A stretch of DNA of 64,000 nucleotides from Beijerinckiaceae bacterium. GTDB taxonomy: Bacteria; Pseudomonadota; Alphaproteobacteria; Rhizobiales; Beijerinckiaceae. A program made the translations under genes and the position numbers. How positions within the stretch are numbered: position 1 is the first letter of the stretch; each line of letters begins with the position of its first letter. The notes beneath the pieces are model-generated. The model saw nothing but the letters and a program-made list of their open reading frames with translations, was not told the DNA's origin and ran no database searches. Below are positions 11,534 to 19,976 of this stretch, piece after piece. Where the stretch lies: NCBI GenBank assembly GCA_021324915.1, contig JAJPIC010000009.1:1-64000 (forward strand), in the 5' to 3' direction.

Positions 11534-13252
11534 TCAGAGCCGGAAGATCCAATTGGCCAGCAGCACGACGACTAGACCGCCGACGAGCGTCACGTAGGGA
11601 AGAATGCCGGCCTTCTTGCGGGCGATCTCGCTGGCGCCGCCGACATGCAGATCCTCGAGCATTTCGTGCGGAAACTTGCCGCCGTCTTGAATGTAGTGAC
11701 GGAAGACGAAGACAGGCACGATGAGCGAGGCTGCAAGGAGGCCTGCCCAAAGCGCCGCCGGATTCCACACTTTCGCGCCGGCGCCCATGAAGATGGCGTT
11801 GACGAAGCCGAAGATCGCGCCGAGCGTGATGATCCAAGTAGGCGCCTTGTAGGGACGCGGAACGGAACCCGAATCGATCCGGTGCAACCACCCCGAATTG
11901 AGATTGAGGAAGTTGAAGATGATGTAGCCGCAGTTGGAAACGGCAAGCACGAAATAGAAGCTTGTCGCATCCGCGCACGCAATCGACAGAAGAATGAGGT
12001 TGAAGCTGAGGTCCGTCCACATGGCCCTGGTCGGCGCGCCATGCGAATTGACGTGGCTGAGATAGCGCGGCAGCCATCCGTCGACCGAACCCTGGTAGAG
12101 CGTGCGCGAGGAGCCCGCCATCGCGGTCATGATCGAGAGGATGAGCGCAAGGATCATCAGCATCACGAGGACGCTTTCGAGCAGCTTGCCGCCGCCGACC
12201 ATATGCGCCATCGCCTGCGCGACTCCCGAGCCGTCGCCGATGGTGGGATCGAGCATGCCCGTGAGGCCGAGCGCGCCTTGGAAGGTGAAGGGCACAAGGA
12301 TGAAGAGCGCGATACAGAGAAGGCCGGAATAGAAGATCGCCTTGAATGTGTCGCGGGCCGGATCGCGGAATTCACTCGTATAGCAGACCGCGGTCTCGAA
12401 GCCGTAGGTCGACCAGGCCGCGATGAACATTCCGCCGAGGACCAGCGTCCAGCCCGTGAGATTCCAGGCGCCGAGCTGCGAAGCATTTGCCGCGGCGAGC
12501 GGAACGAGCGGTGAGAAATTGCCCCAATTCACGTTGCCGTTGAAAAGCGGCACGATGCCGACGATGACCATCGGAACGATCACGGCGAGACCGATCCATT
12601 TCTGCACGTTCGCCGTGCCGAGAATGCCGCGATGCTGGATCGTGAAGACGATCAGCATCAGCGCCGCGCCGATGAAGAAAGCCGAATTGAGCGAGAAGCT
12701 CACGGGACCGATGGTTTGCGCGAACGCCGTCCAGGTGCGGACATGCGGCGTCAGTGCGGCAATCGCCGCTGCGGTCTTATCGGCCGCGCTCCCATGCAGG
12801 GTCGCGGCATGGGCGGCGAGCCATTGCGTTACTTCCGGACTATGGGCGGTTGGAACCGGCGCGAGCGCGTTGAGGATATAGGCCGCGGCAATCGAACACC
12901 CGAGGGAGAGGACCGGGCTCCACGCATACCAATTGCACCAGACCGAAAGGGGGGCGACGAGCTTGACGTAGCGCACCCAGGCAGCCGCGCCGTAGATCGA
13001 GGCGCCGCCAGACTTGTTTGGGAAGAGGCCGGCAATTTCCGCGTAGGTGAAGGACTGGATGAAGCCCATCGCAATCGACACAGCCCAGATGAGGAACGAC
13101 AGGTTGCCGCCCACGCCGGCGATGCCGCCGATCGAGAAAAGCACGAGCGCCGGCACGCCGCTGGCGACCCAGAACGCGCCCTGCCAGCTTATCGCTCGAT
13201 GAAGCTTCCCCTCCTCTTGCGAGCTTATGAAACCCTCAACCGCGTCTACCAT
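11534..13252 (-). CDS. APC-family amine/amino acid permease
   Basis: 572 residues with about 12 predicted membrane helices. The first helix carries the APC signature (ALVLFSIGGIAGVGGNLSFL), followed by SFTYAEIAGLFPNKSGGASI, and the GFE-type sequence YGFETAVCYTSEFRDPARDT in helix 8. The family moves amino acids, polyamines or amines using ion gradients. Being directly upstream of the gcvT-like gene and divergent from the dimethylamine monooxygenase-type genes, it probably imports a methylated amine; the substrate is inferred from context only. GGAGGGGCAGG precedes the ATG at 13252. Confidence 0.85.
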   Translation of the reverse strand: MVDAVEGFISSQEEGKLHRAISWQGAFWVASGVPALVLFSIGGIAGVGGNLSFLIWAVSIAMGFIQSFTYAEIAGLFPNKSGGASIYGAAAWVRYVKLVAPLSVWCNWYAWSPVLSLGCSIAAAYILNALAPVPTAHSPEVTQWLAAHAATLHGSAADKTAAAIAALTPHVRTWTAFAQTIGPVSFSLNSAFFIGAALMLIVFTIQHRGILGTANVQKWIGLAVIVPMVIVGIVPLFNGNVNWGNFSPLVPLAAANASQLGAWNLTGWTLVLGGMFIAAWSTYGFETAVCYTSEFRDPARDTFKAIFYSGLLCIALFILVPFTFQGALGLTGMLDPTIGDGSGVAQAMAHMVGGGKLLESVLVMLMILALILSIMTAMAGSSRTLYQGSVDGWLPRYLSHVNSHGAPTRAMWTDLSFNLILLSIACADATSFYFVLAVSNCGYIIFNFLNLNSGWLHRIDSGSVPRPYKAPTWIITLGAIFGFVNAIFMGAGAKVWNPAALWAGLLAASLIVPVFVFRHYIQDGGKFPHEMLEDLHVGGASEIARKKAGILPYVTLVGGLVVVLLANWIFRL

Positions 13253-13558
13253 CCTGCCCCTCCCATAATCCCATGCGCAGCAGCATCAGCTTGCCTGCCT
13301 AATCGATCCGCCCATTTCAGATTGCCTGCGAGTTAACAGAATTTCGTTCAATGAAATTTTGTCAATAATGACGGTTGGCATCATGGACAGGGCGCGGATG
13401 CCAATTTTACTTTCCTGCAACGAAACAATTTTGAGAGTCGCACGAGGCTGCGGCGGTTACGGCTGAGACCGTCGGGAAGCGAACTTCGCCCCTATGCCGC
13501 ACCGCCGATCGGCCAGAGGAGCGGCCTCGAGAATAGAGCGCGACCAGGGGAGTTCGAT
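13253..13558. promoter_or_regulatory. Divergent regulatory region with two inverted repeats (permease / dmm genes)
   Basis: 306 bases separating the leftward permease from the rightward dmmA-like gene, with a marked AT-rich core. Two inverted repeats stand out: AATTTC at 13340-13345 with GAAATT at 13353-13358, and a perfect 8-base pair TTGGCATC at 13375-13382 with GATGCCAA at 13397-13404. Their placement midway between the divergent starts fits operator sites, for example for the LuxR-type regulator at 9.2-10.3 kb. No gene is seen, though the dmmA frame is open upstream to at least 13445. Confidence 0.5.
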
Positions 13559-14143
13559 TTGCTCGTTTCCGGAATTGTCAGCCGCCCGAAATACGAGCCG
13601 TTCGCGCTCGATCCGAGCGGGCGCAGCCATTTGATCGTCGCCGATCATCCGGCTCCGCCCGGCGATTTCGGACCGACGCCCGCGTCCAACGCTCCCATCG
13701 AAATCTGGTGCGTATGCACGAATCCTCGCACGACGGCCGAGGCCTCGCAAAACGGGCGTGCGGTTTCGCGCAGTTTCCGTTCGACGGCCCATCTTCTGGA
13801 TCAGCTCGATAAACGGCTCGCGCGCGAATTGGTCGGCCTGCGCATTTATGCGGTCGGCATCGAATCATTCGTCTGGGACGTCGCCAGGCTCGCGCGTAAA
13901 TTCGGAATGGAGAAAGGCGAATATCGTCTCACGCACAAGGGTTCGGAGAGGCGCCGCGTCTATTGCATTCACTGCCGCGCCTATACCGAGGACGTGACGA
14001 CGAACATCGTCTCCTGCAGCGGCTGCGGCGCATCTCTTCTCGTCCGCGATCATTATTCCCGCCGGCTCGCCGCTTTCATGGGCGTGCAAGTCGATGCCGA
14101 AGTACCCGGCGACGTCCCGGCGATCGAAGAGGCCTTCCCATGA
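13559..14143 (+). CDS. dmmA: Dimethylamine monooxygenase subunit DmmA-like, Zn-ribbon protein
   Basis: 194 residues from a TTG start at 13559 that has AGGGGAG six bases upstream; the frame is open further upstream but without a better start. The C-terminal half has a zinc-ribbon or rubredoxin-like pair of motifs, VYCIHCRAYTEDV and VSCSGCGASLLVRDHYSRR, typical of the DmmA-like family found beside heme-dependent oxidative N-demethylases. It is probably an electron-transfer or assembly subunit of dimethylamine monooxygenase. The stop overlaps the next start as ATGA, so it is coupled to the reductase. The family call rests on gene order plus the two CxxC pairs. Confidence 0.72.
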   Translation: MLVSGIVSRPKYEPFALDPSGRSHLIVADHPAPPGDFGPTPASNAPIEIWCVCTNPRTTAEASQNGRAVSRSFRSTAHLLDQLDKRLARELVGLRIYAVGIESFVWDVARLARKFGMEKGEYRLTHKGSERRRVYCIHCRAYTEDVTTNIVSCSGCGASLLVRDHYSRRLAAFMGVQVDAEVPGDVPAIEEAFP

Positions 14144-15087
14144 GCGGACCGAAACTAAATTTGAGAGTTCGCTCGATCGAGCCTCTCTCTCCTCTCCTCA
14201 AGCGATTCGAGCTCGAAATGGCCGACGGCGGCGAGGTTCCGCCGTTCGGCCCTGGCGCTCATCTGCGCTTCAACCTGCAGGGCGATCATCAAAGGTGGAA
14301 GAACGCCTATTCGCTCGTCACGCCGCCGACCGAGCGCCGACGCTATGCGGTAATCGTGCGCCGGGTCGAGCACTCGCGCGGCGGCTCCGCCTTCATGCAC
14401 GAGACCGTCAAACCGGGCCAGATTCTCGAAGCGAGCGTTCCAGCCAACCTCTTTCCCGTTTCGCAGATCGCGCGCAAACATCTGCTTATAAGCGGCGGGA
14501 TCGGCATTACGCCGTTTCTATCCTATCTCGCCGCGTTCAAGAGCAAGGCGGCTGGCTACGAGCTGCACCATTTCTGCCGCGCCAAGGAGGCCGAGATCTT
14601 CGGCCATCTTCTGCGCGATCACGAATCTTCGCGCATACACATCCATGCCGGAACGGAGTTCAATCTCTCGTCCGTCTTGAGCTCGCAACCGCTCGGAACG
14701 CATCTTTATACCTGCGGTCCCGAAGGACTGATGGACCTCGTGCTCGATACGGCGCGCACGCATGGTTGGCCCGCCTCGAAACTCCACTCCGAATCGTTCG
14801 GCAGCGCGCATATGGGCGGCGCGCCGTTCATCGCCATCCTCAAAAGATCTGGCGCGGAAATCGCCGTGCGCGAAGACCAGACGCTTCTCGAAGCCATCGA
14901 GGAAGCCGGCTTCGAGCCGACAAACCTCTGCCGCGGGGGCGCCTGCGGCGAATGCCTGACCCGCGTTCTCGAAGGCGAGCCGGAACATCGCGATCATTAT
15001 CTTGACGAGGGCGAGCGCGCCTCGAACTGCTCGATCATGATTTGCGTCTCGCGCGCCAAGACCAATCGCATCGTTCTCGATCTATGA
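14140..15087 (+). CDS. PDR/VanB-type flavin and 2Fe-2S reductase of the dimethylamine monooxygenase system
   Basis: 315 residues from the ATG at 14140, overlapping the dmmA stop. The layout is phthalate dioxygenase reductase-like: a flavin-binding barrel with GAHLRF and NAYSLV (about residues 45-65), an NAD-binding domain starting HLLISGGIGITPFLSYL (about 115-130) and YTCGPEGLMD, and a C-terminal plant-type [2Fe-2S] ferredoxin with CRGGACGECL and a final Cys in CSIMIC. It would pass electrons from NAD(P)H to the terminal N-demethylase. A longer upstream frame overlaps dmmA and is not used. Confidence 0.85.
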   Translation: MSGPKLNLRVRSIEPLSPLLKRFELEMADGGEVPPFGPGAHLRFNLQGDHQRWKNAYSLVTPPTERRRYAVIVRRVEHSRGGSAFMHETVKPGQILEASVPANLFPVSQIARKHLLISGGIGITPFLSYLAAFKSKAAGYELHHFCRAKEAEIFGHLLRDHESSRIHIHAGTEFNLSSVLSSQPLGTHLYTCGPEGLMDLVLDTARTHGWPASKLHSESFGSAHMGGAPFIAILKRSGAEIAVREDQTLLEAIEEAGFEPTNLCRGGACGECLTRVLEGEPEHRDHYLDEGERASNCSIMICVSRAKTNRIVLDL

Positions 15088-15175
15088 GGCGCCCGATGCA
15101 GAAGATCTTCCCGTCACCGCAACATGCCGCGCCAAGGCGCCGGCCCCTGGCGCGTCTCTACGAGCGGAGCAGCCG

Positions 15176-16231
15176 ATGACACTCGCGTTCAAACCGGCCG
15201 AGACGTTTCGAAAGGACTTCACCTACCGCAACAGCGAAGCGGGAATTCTGCGCTTTCCGTTCCCCTTCGCAGAAGACACCTACATGTACTCGGTCAATAT
15301 CGAACCGCATCTGCCGGGTGGTCCTTCGCCCGCTTACGATCATGCGTTCGATGTCGATGAACATTATGTGGCGGAATGCAAGGAACGCGCGATCGTTCTC
15401 GCCGAGGATCCCAACCGCTGCAAAGTCCTGCCCCATATGACGGAGGCGCAATGGGATACGCTCGAACTCATCATGGAGAGCTTCGCCAAGGATTATCCGG
15501 AGCATTTCTCGCTTCAGAAGAACGGCACGCGCTGGAGCTGGGAAAACCGGCCGCTCGGATTGAAGGATAGTTTTACGTTCGGCGATCTGTCGAGCCTGCC
15601 CTACGAACCCTTCGAATACATCACCCGTCAGGCGCAAGGCGACTTCACGCTGCAGGATCAGCGCGACAACAATCTCTTTGTCGATGGCGGCATGGTCACG
15701 ACTCAGGCCGATTGGTCGCTCGAATTCGACATCGGGATGACTTTCCACGAATGGCACGGCCCGGTGCCGCTCGCCCATCAATTGGGCGTCTTCGACCGCG
15801 CGCTGAAATTTCTGCTGCGTTTGCAATATGGCCAGCCGGTAAGACGGCTGAATTGGACGATGACCATTAATCCGCGGCTCGATACGAGCCCGGAAAATTA
15901 TCCCGTCTGGGGACCTGATCGCAACACGGTAACCCCGGAGAACGTCGCACAGAAAGTCCATCTGCGCGTCGAATTGCAGACCCTGTTCCGGCTGCCGCGC
16001 TCGAACGCCATTCTCTTCGGCATCAGATGCTATCTCGCCAGCGTCGCCGAGCTCGCGCGAGTCGAGAAATGGCGTAAGCGCCTGCACCGCGTGCTGCGCG
16101 ATCTGCCGCCGGAACTCGAAGATTACAAGGGACTTACGCGCTATCGCAAATTGGTCGTCGATTATCTCGCGCCATTCGATGATGGCGCGCCACTTTCGAG
16201 GGGGCCGCAGCCGGATCAAACGATTCTCTGA
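15176..16231 (+). CDS. Heme-dependent oxidative N-demethylase (DUF3445 family), probable dimethylamine monooxygenase catalytic subunit
   Basis: 351 residues of the DUF3445 family, heme proteins that oxidatively remove N-methyl groups from secondary amines. The N-terminal FPFPFAEDTYMYSVNIEP, central PLGLKDSFTFGDLSSLPYEP, LQDQRDNNLFVDGGMVTTQ and WSLEFDIGMTFHEWHGPVP, and C-terminal LNWTMTINPRLDTSPENYPV and LRVELQTLFRLPRSNAILFG are characteristic. With the reductase and DmmA-like protein it should convert dimethylamine to methylamine plus formaldehyde. ATG 15176 lies eight bases after GGAGC; 88 bases separate it from the reductase. Confidence 0.83.
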   Translation: MTLAFKPAETFRKDFTYRNSEAGILRFPFPFAEDTYMYSVNIEPHLPGGPSPAYDHAFDVDEHYVAECKERAIVLAEDPNRCKVLPHMTEAQWDTLELIMESFAKDYPEHFSLQKNGTRWSWENRPLGLKDSFTFGDLSSLPYEPFEYITRQAQGDFTLQDQRDNNLFVDGGMVTTQADWSLEFDIGMTFHEWHGPVPLAHQLGVFDRALKFLLRLQYGQPVRRLNWTMTINPRLDTSPENYPVWGPDRNTVTPENVAQKVHLRVELQTLFRLPRSNAILFGIRCYLASVAELARVEKWRKRLHRVLRDLPPELEDYKGLTRYRKLVVDYLAPFDDGAPLSRGPQPDQTIL

Positions 16232-16320
16232 TCTTTCGCTCGGTTGGATGCACAAATTGGGGGCGAGTGGCTGAACGCCCACCGATCGCGCGAAGATCTT
16301 CGTGTTGGCAGGGGGGCATA

Positions 16321-17703
16321 ATGAGGGGATACGATCGCACCCTTTGGTGCAAATTGGGGAAAGATAAGTCGCGCGTAAGAACAAGCCGCTTGTTCTCCGG
16401 CGCATTGGCGCATGGCATTCCCGCGCTTCTTGCCGCGATGCTCGCGGGCGGAGGAGCGGCGGCCGCCGACCTCACGACGACCAAAGAGCCACCTCCGCCG
16501 CCGACATGGTGGTCGACCATCACCGTCAACGGCGAGATCGAGGCCGGTATTATGGGCAATCCGGATTCGCCGCCGAGCGGATTGAACTGGGGCCACCTCT
16601 TCACCGACAGAGCCAATGAGCCTCTGTTCAATCAAGGCCTGCTCACCATTCAGCGGCCCATCGATTCGTCGAAAGCCCAGTACGACGTCGGCTTCGTGCT
16701 GCAAGTCATGTACGGTTCGGACGCGCGCTCCGCCCGCTTCCTCGGCGAATGCGATTACTGCATCAACTCGCTCTATCAGGTCGCGCTCGAACAGGCGTTT
16801 ATCCAGGCGCATACGCCGTGGGTCTTCCCTGGCGGCATCGATTGGAAAGTCGGCTCGTGGCCGGGCCTTGAGGGAATCGAGACGATCGAAGCCGATACCA
16901 ATCTCTTCTATTCGCATTCCTATCTGTCGAACTACAGCGAACCTTTCTTCGAAACCGGCGTCCTGGCGATCTCGCATATCAATCCGACGCTCGACATCTA
17001 TACGGGCATCAGCAGCGGCGAGAGCACCACGCTCGTTCCCTACATCGGCGACAATAACAATGCGCCGGCTTTCGACGGCGGCATCGGGCTCAACAATTTG
17101 GGACCTAAAGGCTCGGTCACGGTCTTGGCGACGACCCATATCGGACCGGAGGACCCCTACCCGTTCTATGGGCCGCCCGCCAACAGCAAGCTGCGTTATG
17201 TCAACGACCTCACCGTCACCTGGAAGGCGACCGACAAGCTCACTTTGCAGCTCGACGGCAATTACCTCTACGACTCGCTGCTCCGTGCCGACGCCTATGG
17301 CGCCGCGGGCTATGCGTCCTATCAGACGCCCTGGGATTGGCTGAAGATCAACGGGCGCGCCGAGGTCTATCGCGATGATCAAGGGGCCTTTGTCGCCGCA
17401 TTCCCCGGCTATTTCGATTACGTCAACTTGCTGCACGGATATACGGTCGCACCCGGCATCCTGCCGGGCATCGTCCAGGCGCCGACGACCTATCTCGAGT
17501 TGACGGCCGGCCTCAACATCACGCCGACCATCCCCGCGAGCATTCCCTATCTCAAGGGAGTGATCTTCCGGCCTGAGGTTCGTTACGACACGTCCCTGAA
17601 CGGCACGACCCCGTTCGATCTCGTCCAGACAGGTCCCGCTTCGGGATTTGGAACAAAAAGCAGCCAAGTCACGATCGGCGGCGACATCGTCTTGAAGTTC
17701 TAA
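16321..17703 (+). CDS. Outer membrane porin, OmpL-like beta-barrel (bbp2 family)
   Basis: 460 residues from ATG 16321, chosen because GGCAGGGGGG lies just upstream and because it starts a signal peptide (cut near AAA|DLTT at about residue 49). The rest is a beta-barrel of alternating residues ending in aromatic Phe (DIVLKF), the outer membrane insertion signal. Features such as ITVNGEIEAGIMGNPDSP, WKVGSWPGLEGIET and FRPEVRYDTS match the putative beta-barrel porin-2 family. Last gene of the dmm-type run, 89 bases after the N-demethylase, so a role in outer-membrane passage of amines is plausible but unproven. Confidence 0.82.
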   Translation: MRGYDRTLWCKLGKDKSRVRTSRLFSGALAHGIPALLAAMLAGGGAAAADLTTTKEPPPPPTWWSTITVNGEIEAGIMGNPDSPPSGLNWGHLFTDRANEPLFNQGLLTIQRPIDSSKAQYDVGFVLQVMYGSDARSARFLGECDYCINSLYQVALEQAFIQAHTPWVFPGGIDWKVGSWPGLEGIETIEADTNLFYSHSYLSNYSEPFFETGVLAISHINPTLDIYTGISSGESTTLVPYIGDNNNAPAFDGGIGLNNLGPKGSVTVLATTHIGPEDPYPFYGPPANSKLRYVNDLTVTWKATDKLTLQLDGNYLYDSLLRADAYGAAGYASYQTPWDWLKINGRAEVYRDDQGAFVAAFPGYFDYVNLLHGYTVAPGILPGIVQAPTTYLELTAGLNITPTIPASIPYLKGVIFRPEVRYDTSLNGTTPFDLVQTGPASGFGTKSSQVTIGGDIVLKF

Positions 17704-17781
17704 AACGGCAGACGCCCGGACGAACCGGAACCGCCGTTTGGGTCCGATCCGTGCATCGGATCCTGCGAAAAGCTCCTCCCC

Positions 17782-17803
17782 GACCAAGAGCATCATCTTG
17801 GTC
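17782..17803. repeat. Perfect hairpin downstream of the porin gene
   Basis: GACCAAGA and TCTTGGTC flank a six-base loop (a flanking C and G extend the stem to nine pairs). It lies ten bases ahead of a second, T-tailed hairpin and may assist termination or protect the mRNA 3' end. Confidence 0.55.
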
Positions 17804-17813
17804 GATCTGCCCT

Positions 17814-17849
17814 GGCTCCATGGCGCGGCGCGCTATGGAGCCTTTTTTT
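17814..17849 (+). terminator. Rho-independent terminator of the dmm-porin operon
   Basis: GGCTCCAT and ATGGAGCC form a stem around a 13-base GC-rich loop and are followed at once by seven T residues (17843-17849). This is the clearest intrinsic terminator in the window and marks the end of the plus-strand amine genes. The remaining bases to 18104 hold no visible gene. Confidence 0.88.
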
Positions 17850-18104
17850 CGACAAGCGCGCGGTCAAACCTCATGGAACAGGCACGTCGCAGACGGGAAC
17901 GAAATGCCCCGATCCCTTGCTGGCTCTGCCGCGGCGCATCTTATTGATTCCACGGCAATTCGGCTTGCATAACCAACGAGACCGGGCGTTTCGGAAAACG
18001 GCCAAAATATGGCCATGTTCTACCCTGAAGTGGGTGGATCATCCCATCGAATTGGAATGAAGTTTGCGTCGCTCGGCGTGTACTTCGCTGTTCAAGGAGA
18101 AATC

Positions 18105-18371
18105 ATGCAAGAACGGATTGTCGCTGCCAGGCCTTTTCGCATCAGAAATATTGTGGCTCTTCTCGCTTTTGCCGGCGCGACATTTGTCGGCACTTTCTCG
18201 GCGCATGCCGTTACTTGCGAGGACGTCCGCCATCTCAGCACCGCCGAACAAAATTATTGGTCGAAAGTCCTTCATCTGACGGCGCAAGAGCGCCACCTCA
18301 TCTGGGTCGCCTGCTATAAGGACTATCGCGCCAATTCCCGGCAGCAGCTCGAGCAGATCGTGCGGCGCTGA
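18105..18371 (+). CDS. Small secreted protein of unknown function
   Basis: 88 residues from ATG 18105, preceded by AAGGAG at good spacing. Residues 1-34 are a clear signal peptide (RPFRIRN, hydrophobic LLAFAGATFVG, cut near AHA). The mature part is about 54 residues with two Cys (VTCEDVRHLS and WVACYKD) that could form a disulfide, and aromatic and Gln-rich sequence. I do not recognise the family. It stands alone between the terminator and ndh. Confidence 0.65.
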   Translation: MQERIVAARPFRIRNIVALLAFAGATFVGTFSAHAVTCEDVRHLSTAEQNYWSKVLHLTAQERHLIWVACYKDYRANSRQQLEQIVRR

Positions 18372-18526
18372 GCCGAGCCTGCGCACCGGGCGGCGCCGTT
18401 CATTGAAATCCTGAGGCCGGCCCTTATCTCCCATTGTGCATTGCGGCAAATGAGCTCGCGGCGCGCGGTATTGTTCGCGCGCTCACGGACCGGTGATAAA
18501 ACCCGGCCGAGAGCGCGACGCGGAAA

Positions 18527-19942
18527 ATGAGTAGCGATTTTCGCGAAATCCCCGCGCTAAGCTCTCTAGAATCGGCCTCGCTCATGATTTTGGATCGATC
18601 CGATCCGAAATCGTCGCGATCCGGCCACTCCTGCACAGAGGTTCCGACTTTGGAGCACTATCCCGAGGGCAAACGTATCGTCATCGTCGGCGGCGGTTTC
18701 GGCGGTCTTGCCGCGGCGCGCGCGCTGAGAGGCCTGCCGGCCGAAATCACGATCGTCGACCGTCAGAACCACCATTGTTTCCAGCCCCTGCTCTATCAGG
18801 TGGCGACAGCGGTGATCTCGCCGGCCGATATTGCCTGGCCGATCCGCTTCATCCTGCGCGGCCAGCACAATATGCGGATCTTGATGGCCGAGGTGACCGG
18901 CGTCGATACGCAGGCCCATCTCGTCCATACCGATTCGGTGACATTGCCTTACGATTATCTCGTGCTCGCGACGGGAGCGACGCACTTCTATTTCGGTCAC
19001 AACAATTGGGCGCCCTTCGCGCCCGGCCTCAAGGACGTTGAGGATGCGACCGAGATCCGCGGCCGCATGCTGCTCGCCTTCGAACATGCCGAGCTCACGA
19101 CGGACGCCGCCAAGCAGCGTGCGCTTCTGACTTTCGTGATCATTGGCGGCGGCCCGACCGGAGTCGAAATGGCGGGTGCGATTGCCGAAGTCGCATTGAA
19201 GACGCTGCCGAAGGAATTCTGCACCATCGATCCGCGCTCCGCGCGCATCATTCTGATCGAAGCCGGCCCGCGGATCCTGCCGTCTTTTCCCGATCATCTG
19301 TCGGAATACGCCAAACAGACGCTGGAAAAGATGGGGGTGGAAGTCTGGACGTCTTCGCCGGTGACCGACGTCGATATGAACGGCGTCATTGTCAAAAGCG
19401 AGCGGATCGAGGCCGGCACGATTATCTGGGCTGCAGGCGTCCAAGCCTCTCCGGCGGCAGAATGGGTCGGCGCACCGCATGATCAGAATGGCCGGGTCAA
19501 GGTGAAGACCGATCTCTCGATCCCCGGCCATCCGGAAATTTTCGCAATCGGCGATACGGCGCAGGTCTTCTACAACGACGGTCAGCAAGTGCCCGGCATC
19601 GCGCCGGCTGCCAAGCAGATGGGCGCCTATGTCGGCAAGCTCATCGCGAGCGACATCGAGGGCAAGCCGCGCCCCGGCCCCTTCGTCTATCATCACCAGG
19701 GCGATCTTGCGACGATCGGCAGACATGCGGCGGTCGTCAAGCTCAAGTTCCTCGGCCTCACCGGCTTTCTCGGCTGGCTATTCTGGAGCATCGCCCACGT
19801 CTATTTCCTTATCGGGATCCGCAACCGCGTGGTCGTCGCCTTAACCTGGATCTGGCAGCTCTTCACCAATCAGAGAGGTGCGCGGATCATTGCGCTTCCC
19901 GAACATGTGCAGGATGCGAAGAAACGCGCCGATGTCGTTTGA
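18527..19942 (+). CDS. ndh: Type II NADH dehydrogenase (NDH-2)
   Basis: Single-subunit, non-proton-pumping NADH:quinone oxidoreductase. FAD-binding IVIVGGGFGGLAAARAL at about residue 50 and NAD-binding FVIIGGGPTGVEMAGAIAEV at about 205 are both present, with AIGDTAQVF and a C-terminal hydrophobic membrane anchor (FLGWLFWSIAHVYFLIGIRN). Start uncertain: ATG 18527 gives 471 residues, but the first 40 look unlike the family and cover a palindromic GATCGATCCGATC segment. TTG 18650, with AGAGG eight bases upstream, would give a normal 430 residues. It offers a bypass of the complex I encoded nearby. Confidence 0.88.
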   Translation: MSSDFREIPALSSLESASLMILDRSDPKSSRSGHSCTEVPTLEHYPEGKRIVIVGGGFGGLAAARALRGLPAEITIVDRQNHHCFQPLLYQVATAVISPADIAWPIRFILRGQHNMRILMAEVTGVDTQAHLVHTDSVTLPYDYLVLATGATHFYFGHNNWAPFAPGLKDVEDATEIRGRMLLAFEHAELTTDAAKQRALLTFVIIGGGPTGVEMAGAIAEVALKTLPKEFCTIDPRSARIILIEAGPRILPSFPDHLSEYAKQTLEKMGVEVWTSSPVTDVDMNGVIVKSERIEAGTIIWAAGVQASPAAEWVGAPHDQNGRVKVKTDLSIPGHPEIFAIGDTAQVFYNDGQQVPGIAPAAKQMGAYVGKLIASDIEGKPRPGPFVYHHQGDLATIGRHAAVVKLKFLGLTGFLGWLFWSIAHVYFLIGIRNRVVVALTWIWQLFTNQRGARIIALPEHVQDAKKRADVV

Positions 19943-19947
19943 TCCGT

Positions 19948-19974
19948 AGCGGCGAATCCTCGGGCTTCGCCGCT
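19948..19974. terminator. Stem-loop between convergent ndh and rnj
   Basis: Perfect 9-base inverted repeat AGCGGCGAA / TTCGCCGCT with a nine-base loop, filling the gap between the two stop codons. No T-run; probably a shared terminator or 3' end stabiliser. Confidence 0.6.
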
Positions 19975-19976
19975 CG

